Origin: Rehmannia glutinosa
Lineage: Eukaryota; Streptophyta; Magnoliopsida; Lamiales; Orobanchaceae
NCBI GenBank assembly: GCA_016081115.2
Contig: JABTTQ020000016.1
Coordinates: 62,001 to 126,000 of the forward strand
Length of the DNA stretch: 64,000 nt
Reading direction: 5' to 3'
Shown: piece by piece, positions 36,201 through 45,390 of the stretch
Layout: every line of letters begins with the position of its first letter
How positions within the stretch are numbered: position 1 is the stretch's first letter
Program-made: the position numbers and the translations under genes
Notes under the pieces: model-generated
What the model saw: only the letters and a program-made list of their open reading frames with translations
Told to the model about the DNA's origin: nothing
The model's database searches: none

Positions 36201-37681
36201 ATGAGGAACTTTCGCTTTGCATAAAACAAACACTGGGATTTGGTATCTTTACCACACTGGTAAACGGCAATTGGTTCGGCGTTGGGTTTATAAAATTAAA
36301 ACCAAGTCGATGGTTCATTGAGCGATATAAAGCACGATTGGTTGCTAAAGGTTATTCACAACAAAAGAGTATGGTATGGATTATGAGGAAACATTTGCCC
36401 TGTTGCAAAGATGACTACCGTTCGTACTCTTTGTTCGCATTTTTTCTTCGTCCGAAAATGGCACATATCTCAATTCGATGTCAAAAATGCCTTCTTGAAT
36501 GGTGATCTTCAAGAAGAAGTTTACATGATCCCACCACCGAGTTCCTCATAATCGGGCGAAGTTTGCAAGCTAAGAAAGATTGTATGGTCTCAAACAGGCT
36601 CCACGGGCTTGGTTTGAAAAATTCTCGTCGTGCTTACTTCACTTGGTTTTAGTTCCGAACCATGATTCTCGCTTCTTTTCTTCAGCGTACATATGTCAGC
36701 GGGTATTATTCTTCTTTCCTTATATGTTGATGATATGATCATCACCGGTGATGATGTTGATGGGATTGCATTGTTGAAATCGAAGTTAGTTTCTCGCTTT
36801 GAAATGAAAGATTTGGGACCTTTGCGATATTTCTTGGGTATTGAGGTAGAGCCCGCTCCTCGAGGTTATCTTCTTTCACATCCAAGTACATTGTCGACAT
36901 ACTTGCTCGAGCTCGTCTTCTTTTATCGATAATTTCGGACGGTTGATACGCCTCTTGAACTTAATGTTCGATATTCTCCTTTCCGATGGCACACCATTGT
37001 CCTGCGATCCTACCTTATATCGCACTATTGTTGGAAGTTTGGTTTATCTAACCATTACGCGCCCGTGATATCATATGATGTTCATATTGAGTCAGTTTGT
37101 CACTAGTCCTACTACGAGTTCATTGGTCATAGATTATCAGATATCTTGCGATACCTCCGTGGCACTCTTTTCGAGAGTCTTTTGTTTCCATCTACATCTT
37201 CATTAGAGTTGAGGGCATATTTCGATGCGGATTGGGCTAGTGATCCCACCGATCGAAAATCCACCACTGGTTTTTGTATTTTTCTTGGAGACTCACTTAT
37301 TTCTTGGAAGAGTAAACAAAATGTTGTGTCTCGATCCTCCACAGAGGCAGAGTATCGGGCAATGGCGTCTACTACAATCGAAATAGTTTGGTTACGTTGG
37401 CTTCTGCAGATATGGGTGTTCATTTATCATCACCTACTCTGCGTTGTGATAACCAAAGTCTATTCAGATTGCTCATGTCGATTTTCCATGAAAGAACAAA
37501 GATATCGAGATTGATTGTCATGCCACTCGTCATCACCGCAACATGGGACCCTCGACTTACCATTCATCTCATCATCTTTCTGATTGCGGATCTTTTCACC
37601 AAGTCGCATCCGACCGCGTTTTCGTTTTGGTTGGTAAACTCTCGATGATTTCTACTACATCATCATGAGTTTGTGGGGGGA

Positions 37682-37909
37682 TGTTAGAGTTATATTGTTA
37701 TTTATGTTATAGGGGTAGTTTTGTATTTTCCATTCTTAGTTGTTAGCTAGAGTTTTATCTATATATGTAGTAGCCTCCCCATTTCAATTGTATTGTCTTC
37801 ATTGTATCATTAAAAGACTTGTCATTCTTGCAAGTTCATCTATGAAATTCTCTTCCCAAAATTCTACTATAATTATGTAGACAAATTATGTACACAAATT
37901 AATCTAACA
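37682..37909 (+). repeat. 3' LTR of the copia element
   Basis: 228 bp. It differs from the 5' LTR by one substitution (GCTAGAG for GCTAGGG) and a 13-bp extra stretch near its end (ATGTAGACAAATT duplicated context). Confidence 0.95.
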
Positions 37910-37997
37910 ATACCTACAACAAAAGAGAATAATATTACAGCATTAATCAAAATTTCCATAACAGAAATAAACAACAAACTCTGTATGATTAATCTAT

Positions 37998-38219
37998 CTA
38001 TGCGCAAGCTTCAGGCCTGGGTCGCACAGCAAAAATCTGGTCCAGATCAGGAGGGTGAAAGTACCCGTTCTTCGGTGGCGCCTTCTTCCCCGCGCAGTCG
38101 CGGAGGGGCTTCTTTCTCGGCGGCGGAGGCGGCGTAGATCTCGCCGGAATGCCACGTTTCGGAGTACAACATCCTTCTTCCGCCGCCGCCATCTCACCAT
38201 AATCAGTATCTATCTCCAT
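37998..38219 (-). CDS. SMR: SIAMESE-related (SMR) cyclin-dependent kinase inhibitor
   Basis: A 73-residue intronless protein. SMR proteins bind CDK-cyclin complexes in the nucleus and push cells from mitosis into endoreduplication. Seen: the family motif CCTPKRGIP (17-25), a proline-rich PPPPPRKKP stretch (30-38) and the C-terminal YFHPPDLDQIF block (53-63), which resembles the cyclin-binding C-terminal segment of SMRs. The start chosen is MEIDTDYGE. A Met 73 codons further upstream is in frame but the added part is low-complexity and reads as 5' UTR. The copia element at 33079-37909 ends only 88 bp beyond the stop codon. The GC-rich codons contrast with the flanks. Confidence 0.82.
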   Translation of the reverse strand: MEIDTDYGEMAAAEEGCCTPKRGIPARSTPPPPPRKKPLRDCAGKKAPPKNGYFHPPDLDQIFAVRPRPEACA

Positions 38220-38759
38220 GTGAAAAATTAGATGCAGGCACAAAAACAAAAACGAAAAAGCTACGTAGTGTGTGTGTTGTGCGTGTTTTTCCGAGTTTGA
38301 CAGAATGCGTGTGTTTGTTTTGGGGATAATAAACGAGGGAAATGTGGGGGTATGGGAGAATTTTTTTGGCCTTTTTCTGGAAGGCGCTACTAATGTGTGG
38401 TGGAGGATGGAGACAGATGGGTTAGTCTGGATGTCCACGTGTTGGGCTCAGAAGGGTTTTCGTCCACGTCGAATTGGAATTCTGGCGGTCCAATTAGGGA
38501 GTGTCAATTAGACAGTATTTTCGAGTCGTGTCATAACACATGTATTATATTTTTTACATGAATATGAACATCATACGTTTAATTATTTGTGTCAAGACAC
38601 AAATAAAACTTTTTTGTGAAACGAGTCACCAAACACTACACAAAATATCTATATAATTAAAAGTTTGACACAGAAAAATTCAAACAAAAGGGAAAAGACT
38701 CAATACAAATAAAAAACATTAAATACACTAGAAAATACATTCAATAATTTGTCTAGCAT
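38220..38759. other. 5' flank of the SMR gene
   Basis: No gene seen. It contains the presumed 5' UTR and promoter of the SMR gene. No clear TATA element was identified. Confidence 0.35.
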
Positions 38760-38767
38760 CATATAAC

Positions 38768-38964
38768 CACTGTTCTAAAAAGTGTCATGCGCTAGTCGGA
38801 CGGCAGACTGGGGGCCAGCGCCTAGGCAAGGACTAATCGAGGCTAGCAGGCGGGACTAAGCGGGGTTAGGCATAATCTAATCAGAATACTAACGTAGGCA
38901 GACAAGGGGGGTCTAGCGCCTAGGCGGAACTAATCGGGACTAGACGCGGATTTTTAGAACAGTG
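38768..38964. mobile_element. hAT MITE family B, copy 3
   Basis: The ends CACTGTTCTAAAAAGTG and RC CACTGTTCTAAAAATCC are inverted copies. Flanks CATATAAC (38760-38767) and TATATAAC (38965-38972) match at 7 of 8 positions. The body holds CTAGCGCCTAGGCGG as in copy 1. Confidence 0.88.
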
Positions 38965-38972
38965 TATATAAC

Positions 38973-40044
38973 CAACTAAAACATCACAAAATAAATAGCA
39001 TATCCACTATACAACTAAATGAGTTAAATAGGTTAATCGTGTTGACATGCAGGTTGATCTGATCGGACCTATTTTATTCCCCGATTAAGCGTGTGCGTGT
39101 CCGACCTTAATTAATTGACCCCAACACCTAATGGATTCTACTATATCCGCTAAATTTGTATTAGATTAGGTTCGGATTATCGGCCCAATGGCCGTACGAT
39201 TTGGGTGCAATGGGAGGGAAAGTTTGGGCGGGAAAAACAAATTAGTGCCACGCGGTTTGAATGTGAGCCACTGGATTGAAAATTGAAAATGGAAATGGAT
39301 AGGGTTTGGCGGTGGGGTAGGGATCTGGGACATTCTCGCACAACTGTTGCTGGACCCTATACACCAACACGGTAAGTGTCATCAGCCACTTGCCACATTC
39401 TCAGGTAATTTTAAATAAATTAATATATATGGTTCTCTCTCTCTCTTTTTTTTTTTTTTAATCCACTATTCCGTAGGAGTGTCAATTTAGGTTGAGTCAG
39501 GATTCGTGGTCGAGCCAGAGGTTCGTGTGTCGAAATTTAATTATTCGCGAGAATCTTCAACCTGCACCCGATCTGTTTATTTCATAGGTAACTCAGACCC
39601 GAGCAGCGTAACCCGTCTAATAAAATTATTTTTATATACATTTAATAGTTTTAACTTAATAAATTTATTTTTTTAAAATCAATCCTATCATATACTATTC
39701 AATCAATAAAAAATATCACAATTCACAACATACAAAAAGCATTAACAAAATTGCATAAATAATATAACATACTAATCATATTTTAAGGACAATTTCAAAA
39801 AAACATGCATAATAATAACAAATATATAATTAAGGAGGTTTTACGAGTTTAAACTCACAAGTCACAAAAGGGTTAGACGAGTTAAATGGGTCAGAGCAGG
39901 TTGGCCCGAACCCGACCTGTTTAATTAGCAGGTAATTCGGGTTAGACGGGTTACAATTAATGATTTACTACTATGGTATCTCAAGTCTAAGGACTAAATA
40001 ATGCAGTACCTAAAAGAGGAAATTCTTATTGATCAAATAAAATT
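38973..40044. other. Intergenic, with a degenerate hAT-like element
   Basis: No gene seen. At about 39474-39960, TAGGAGTGTCAATTTAGG and later GGGTTAGACGGGTTACAATT look like the decayed ends of a TAGGGGTGTCAATT-type hAT MITE. Target duplication not found. Confidence 0.35.
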
Positions 40045-40355
40045 TCCACTAAGAATTTCCATTAAGTCGTTCAGTGCGTACTTGTTCTCTAAAAAGCATC
40101 CACACACACATGCAGTAGTATCCCTATGCCAATGTCTATAGTATGAGACATTCTCTTTTCGAGCATGCATCGTGTGTGCGAATCTTGTGGGCTTATTGTT
40201 GTTCTATCTCAATGAATTCTCTACTCGAAACTTAATTTAAGATAAGAGCTGTATTCCATAATCGCCATCACATGTATGATCACGCCCCGTAGCTAAATAT
40301 GACCTAGGAACTTTATCTAATTGATAAAACAATTAATGATAAATAAAATGTCTTC
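40045..40355 (+). repeat. Dispersed repeat family C, copy 2
   Basis: Inverted relative of 29535-29900, sharing GAGACATTCTCTTTTCGAG, ATGTATGATCACG and AATTAATGATAAATAAA. Non-coding. Confidence 0.55.
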
Positions 40356-40422
40356 ATTAAGAAATACCAGCAGGTATAAGATTGTCCTTACAAGAGAGTA
40401 TAAAAAACTCGTCACTAATTGG

Positions 40423-40617
40423 CACTGGCGGAGACAGGGCTGGGCCAGTCTGGGCCCTGGCCCAGCCCGTTTTTTTTGAAAAAAAATTTAGTGATGATTT
40501 TTTTTTTAAAAAAAAAATTAGTTATAATTTGTATTAATTTTTCTTGGATTTTATATCCGGTTCATCCTATTTTCGTGTATCGGCCCACCCTGGTAAAGAG
40601 TCCTGGCTCCGCCCTTG
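40423..40617. mobile_element. hAT MITE family D, copy 1, with exact 8-bp target duplication
   Basis: The ends CACTGGCGGAGACAGG and RC CAAGGGCGGAGCCAGG match. Flanks CTAATTGG (40415-40422 and 40618-40625) are identical. It shares GGGCCCTGGCCCA and ATCGGCCCACCCT blocks with the copy at 45124. Confidence 0.9.
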
Positions 40618-40625
40618 CTAATTGG

Positions 40626-41682
40626 CTCGCCGAACACTTACTCTAACAGACCTTGGAAAATCAAAATAGGAGTAAAAGTTGTAAGTAGCAACTGGATTCA
40701 AGGTCCATAGAGTTGAATAGGTTCGGGGTATTTATAAATTTCTAAAGAAGAGTTGCAACCTCATGTGTACCATATGTATTGATGTGCCTTTAAGTGTGGA
40801 TGTATATATTGTGAGTCTCAGACAATTACATAGTACTATTGGGCTTATCTCATTATTGGCCTACTGTATTGGCCCATCATGTAGTGGTAAAATCACTTTT
40901 ATGAAAAATCGTGATTTGGAAATTGGTAAGTCACTTGGAAAATGCAAGTCGACTTTGGTAGATGGTAATTTGTATATAGCCAAAAATATTATGAAAACTT
41001 TGAAAGCCACCATGTAACTTGGTAATGTCAAAATCCTTCTTAATAAGACTTCCAAATGCATTTTCGTAAAAAAAAAAAAAATGAAAGAACGAAAGAAAAT
41101 CTTAATGGCTGTATTTGAATGTTGGGAGACTGCTAAATGGCTACATTGCAATATCAATGGACTACATCGAGATAAAGTATTATAGAGAAAATTTGTAAAA
41201 TAAAGGATTAATTCACCTAAATAGTAGTAGTGCTTTTATATCCTTTTGTAGTAATGAAATCCCTTTACTACAATTTGATTGGAGCTTTTCCACGTAAATT
41301 ATGGTGTTCATCTTCTTTAGTTTCTCATTTCTACTCTATTGTTCGTTTATACTTCGTGCTACAACTTCATAATTACACCATCTATATTATTTTTTAAATT
41401 TTCTTTTATTGAACATATATTAAGATTAAATTGTAAATGTCAAATTAAATTTTCATTTGAAGCAATTGATATGCATTGTGGAATTCTAAATGGGTTAAAA
41501 CTACATCAATTTGGAACCAACCACCACCTTGGCTAGGCCAGACACATCTCGCAATAATGAGGGGCAGAGTCTCACCAGGCATATTTGAAAGTAAGCTTAG
41601 AAACTGGATTATCAAAAAAAAAAAATGTTTGGATATATTTCACTACATCATGTACATAATTTTGTTAATACTAATAAAAATA
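40626..41682. other. Intergenic, no gene seen
   Basis: AT-rich. The open stretch 40763-41017 has no recognisable domain. Short A runs occur at 41069-41082 and 41613-41624. Confidence 0.35.
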
Positions 41683-41952
41683 GAGTTAATTACAAAATAT
41701 ACCCTCGAGATTTAATCTAATTGTAGAAAAGTCTAACTATCTTTCAAAATTACAAAAAACCTCATTGATATTTTTTCTTCTATTTTACAAATGATACCCG
41801 TATCACCTCGGTAGGGGTTATTTGTCAAATAATACACAAAACCTCAGGGTGATATTTGTAATATCGGGTATTAGTAATTTCAAAATATAATTGAGTTTTT
41901 TTTTTTTTTGTAATTAGACCAAACCTCAATGGAAATTTTTGTAATTATCCAT
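41683..41952. mobile_element. Divergent relative of the family A MITE
   Basis: Left AGTTAATTACAAAATATACC and right (RC) GGATAATTACAAAAATTTCC ends are inverted. The inner GTAATTAGACCAAACCTCA also matches family A. More diverged than the other copies; no clear target duplication. Confidence 0.5.
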
Positions 41953-43588
41953 AAAAATACAGTAAAACCAATTAATAAAGATACACGATAGAATTGGCTT
42001 GATGTCAAACACGATAACTATGAATAACTATATTTTACTTATGAAAGCGTCAATAACTATATTTTACTTTAGAGTTTGAAAACATGGATGAAAAGAGTAA
42101 CGAGACAATCTGACAGCAAGAAACCATGCCCCTTAACTCTGTAAAATCTGAGAGATATATCTAAAAATGGGGTGGTGCGGAATTTCATGTCATTAGTGAA
42201 GTCATGCATGACACATTTTATAGGATATTTAGGTAAACTGGGTGGGGTAAATTAGGTGGTCCAAACTCCAACATAGCAGCAGATCTAATGTGTTACATTT
42301 CATTTATTTAAATTGTGTGCACATATTAAGCACCAATCCTAATTAGTTAAATATGATATTGGAAAATTCAGCATATAATATTTACGAACACTTATTCAAA
42401 ATTAGGAAAAGAGGAGTGATAAGAAAGCCAAAAAAGGTGACACTAGTGAGGGAGAAGGACTTTCGAAAACCCTTCTTTCGAAACTACTGAAACACTTATT
42501 CAAAATTGGTCCAAAATATTGAAATAAATAATATAAATGTAATTGAATGTACCCAGAATTTTTTTTCTTTGTTTTTAGTGCTGCGTTATGTCTCTTCTTG
42601 TTCATTAATTTTTTTCTTTGTTTTTAGTGCTGCTAAATGTGTTGGAGGAAAATATCTCAATTTCAGATAAAAAAAAAGGTTATTTAGAAATTAGAAGTGG
42701 GAATAGGGATTATTTTTGTTTATAGGAAGATGAGGATATTTAGGCTATAAGAGTGGGAAGAATATTGTTTGCTTCTATTGATTCTTCTCAAATTTTTGTT
42801 TGATACAAAATGACTAAAACACCCCTATTTATACTAAGACAACTTCTTAACCAATTGCTAAGATTTATTTGATCTAATGACTATAATTCATCATCTAGAA
42901 TTATCTTATAAAATATCTACCTTCGTAGAAGTTTCTAGGAGCTTATCTTCAAATAATATGTAAGATATTTTCTCAAAACTTTTCTAGAGAAATTCTAGAA
43001 TTTGGGTCATTTGGGGCTTTGACTCTAATTTTATCTTTTAATTCAAAAATATATTTTCAACTCCAATATTATTTGGACCCAAATTAAGTTTAACTTCCAA
43101 CAAAATGTTGGTTTCGCGAATCCAGACGAGCAAAAGCAGCAAAAAAATAATTTTTTTAAATTAAAACATCATACAATTTATTCATCCTTGAATTCCGTGA
43201 AAATTAACCGAATAGCGTTTTAGAATTGCTCGTCTGACAATTAAAAGTTGTGATATTGTACTTTTCGTGAAAATCTCCTTTTTCGACAGATGGGTGTGAA
43301 GGTAGAAGGAATCTTAATTCCTAGCACTATATATGGTGAATTCTCGTATTACTCTCCAATGGGGTTAATTAACGATTTTTTGAATGCCTTGCATAAGATC
43401 GCCAATAATTCTATTTGTCTTTACTCCAAATATGATCCAGTACACAATGATCGAATAAGAACACACACTTAGGACTTTGCTAGTAATTAATCTTACTTGT
43501 TTCTCTAACCAAGAATTTATGAAGTGTATTTGGATATGGAAAAAAGAAGTTGTTAGGAAGAACTAAGAAGAAACCCCGAAACTACCAA
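41953..43588. other. Intergenic, no gene seen
   Basis: AT-rich. A 24-bp direct repeat (TTTTTTTCTTTGTTTTTAGT) occurs at about 42558 and 42608. No coding feature supported. Confidence 0.3.
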
Positions 43589-43805
43589 ACGAATGGGATC
43601 TTCTATTCCAAAATTGTGTTTCATCTCCTATTCCAACCGTGTGGATGATTGACACGTGTATTGCACTTACCATATTAAAACTCCACAATTTATGCTTGAT
43701 TTATGCTTGAAAATAAACATGGTAAGTATAATACACGTGTCAATCATCCACACGGTTAGAATAGGAGATGAAATACGGTTTTCGAATAGAAGATCCCATC
43801 CGCCA
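43589..43805. mobile_element. Near-perfect palindromic MITE (hairpin)
   Basis: Arms of about 90 bp: GAATGGGATCTTCTATTCC at the left against RC CGGATGGGATCTTCTATTC at the right, both continuing through TTCATCTCCTATTC and GTGTGGATGATTGACACGTG. The loop is about 40 bp. A transcript would fold into one long hairpin. Related to 3331-3489. Confidence 0.75.
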
Positions 43806-44619
43806 AAACTACTCTCCAATTTTCGGCCTACCCAAATTTTCAAAACAATCTTGGGATACGATCGCAAGATCAGAATTTAATTTAGATTTTGTGTAATTAA
43901 TTAATCTGTTTAATTAATTATTTTACTCCAAGTCAGGCTTCCTAATCTTAAATAGTTAAATTATTTAATTCAACAATCTTGGGATCGATCGCAAGATCAG
44001 AAATGTTCCAACTCGCTTTAATGTGTGATCTTTTAAGTTCACGACTATGCTAACAGTAAGCATGGGCATTTGCAATTTATGATTATCTAATATTCTGAAT
44101 AATTAATCCGCTTAAAATTAGCTCATTAATTTAAGGAACTTTAAAAATCAAGGGAAGCACCTTAGTAATGCATCTCGATTACCTAGTCTTAGGTGAATAG
44201 AAACCGAACCTATTTGATTTACCAAAAATGGGATTTATACAGTCCATCTGTTACCTAATCTCCTGAGTAAGTCTAAGGCATGGATGATTACTCAAAACCC
44301 ATTGAGACTTAATAACTATGATCCATTTCAAATCACATTGATTCTTTAATATATCTCTATTAATCTCTACCCCAGCCAAGTTCTTTTAAATAAATGACTA
44401 AGAAAAATCTTATCTGACAAACATGCAACCTTTCAACTAAGAATTCCCATTGTTCTCTTCTAAAAACTCATACACTACGCATGCACTAGCATCCCCATGT
44501 CATTTCTATGGAACAAGACATCCTCCTTTCAAGAATGCATCGTGTATGCGAGTCTTCTGGGCTTATTGATAAATTGCTGGGGTATTAGATAATAGACCAG
44601 ACCATATGAAAATGATGGG
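43806..44619. repeat. Repeat-derived spacer, includes family C copy 3
   Basis: GATCGCAAGATCAGAA with flanking CAATCTTGGGAT occurs twice (about 43849 and 43974). From about 44440 to 44570 the sequence resembles family C (ACGCATGCACTAGCATCCCC, GAATGCATCGTGTATGCGAG). No coding domain seen. Confidence 0.45.
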
Positions 44620-44627
44620 GTTGAAAA

Positions 44628-44821
44628 CAGGGGCGTAGCCAGCCCGGCTGGCTACCCCTAGCCCAAATTTTTTTCCCCTCATTTTCCCCCTAGCTCAATT
44701 ATTTTTTCTCTTTAAAAAAATACATATAAATTTTTTTTTAATTTTTTTTCCACTGAAAAAACGGGACAAAAAAAAATTTGGGGTGTGTCGGGGGCCCCCC
44801 CCCCCCCTATCTACGCCTCTG
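44628..44821. mobile_element. hAT MITE with exact 8-bp target duplication (family D relative)
   Basis: The ends CAGGGGCGTAGCCAG and RC CAGAGGCGTAGATAG match. Flanks GTTGAAAA (44620-44627 and 44822-44829) are identical. It holds a poly-C tract at 44794-44807. Confidence 0.88.
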
Positions 44822-45069
44822 GTTGAAAATGATTATATAAAGTTTGCAAGATAATTAATAATATAAGGTTGAGATTGAAAATTTGATATTTCCAATGAGA
44901 GTGAATAAAACAAACACCATTTACATATTTCAAATAGTAAAAAGTGAGAAAATACTCAATGAGAATTGGGTACCATCTAATTAGCCGATATGAAAACCAT
45001 ACAAGCCCAATTTTAATTTTCCCATAAAAAAATAAAAATAAATATAATATTCCGAAGTCGACAGTTGAA

Positions 45070-45390
45070 GACCAATTATTATTATTATTTTTTTCAAATT
45101 TTTTTTGGCCCTGTCACTATAGACAAGGGTGGATACAGGGTTGGGTCAATCTGGGCCCTGGCCCATCCCCTTTTTATATAATTTTTTTTTGTGGAGAATT
45201 TTAAAAAAAAAATTAGTTATAATTTGTATTGTTTCTTATTGGATTTTTTATCCGGCCCACCCCATTTTCGTATATCGGCCCACCCTACTAAATTATCCTG
45301 ACTCCGCCCTTGACTATAGAGACCTCGAACTTGAGTCCCTTCACTAAAGAATAATAATCGTAGCCACTGGGCTAACCCTATTGAACACAA
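45070..45390 (-). mobile_element. SINE on the minus strand, split by a hAT MITE
   Basis: On the minus strand the A-box-like TTAGCCCAGTGGC (about 45366-45378) and the B-box-like AAGTTCGAGGTC (about 45322-45333) are followed by a body and a poly-A-like tail (poly-T at 45090-45107). The MITE 45124-45312 interrupts it. The core resembles the SINE at 32845. Confidence 0.55.
45124..45312. mobile_element. hAT MITE family D, copy 2, inserted in the SINE
   Basis: It starts CAAGGGTGGATACAGG and ends with RC CAAGGGCGGAGTCAGG. Flanks ACTATAGA (45116-45123 and 45313-45320) are identical. 189 bp, clearly homologous to 40423-40617. Confidence 0.9.

Larger units (their letters stand above)
33079..37909 (+). 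mobile_element. Ty1-copia LTR retrotransposon, complete length, frames broken
   Basis: LTRs lie at 33079-33293 and 37682-37909 (TG...CA) with the exact 5-bp duplication ATACC (33074-33078 and 37910-37914). The primer-binding site TGGTATCAAGAGC follows the 5' LTR and a purine tract GTGGGGGGA precedes the 3' LTR. The domain order gag, protease, integrase, RT, RNase H is Ty1-copia. gag (about 33566-34200) has SVRLNGKNYSYWSYVM. Protease has the active-site DSG (about 34630). The pre-integrase block has LWHSRLGHVSSSRL (about 35030). RT has YVDDM (about 36725). RNase H has FDADWASDPTDRKSTTGF (about 37221). The LTRs are almost identical (one substitution plus a small insertion), yet the coding region shifts frame many times. 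Confidence 0.95.

Noticed and set aside
38220..38438. N-terminal extension of the SMR frame to Met at 38438
   Set aside because: The added 73 residues are low-complexity and unlike any SMR; SMR proteins are normally short and begin near the acidic segment seen at MEIDTD.
40763..41017. 84-codon plus-strand open frame
   Set aside because: No recognisable domain, no splice or promoter support, and AT-rich context typical of chance frames.
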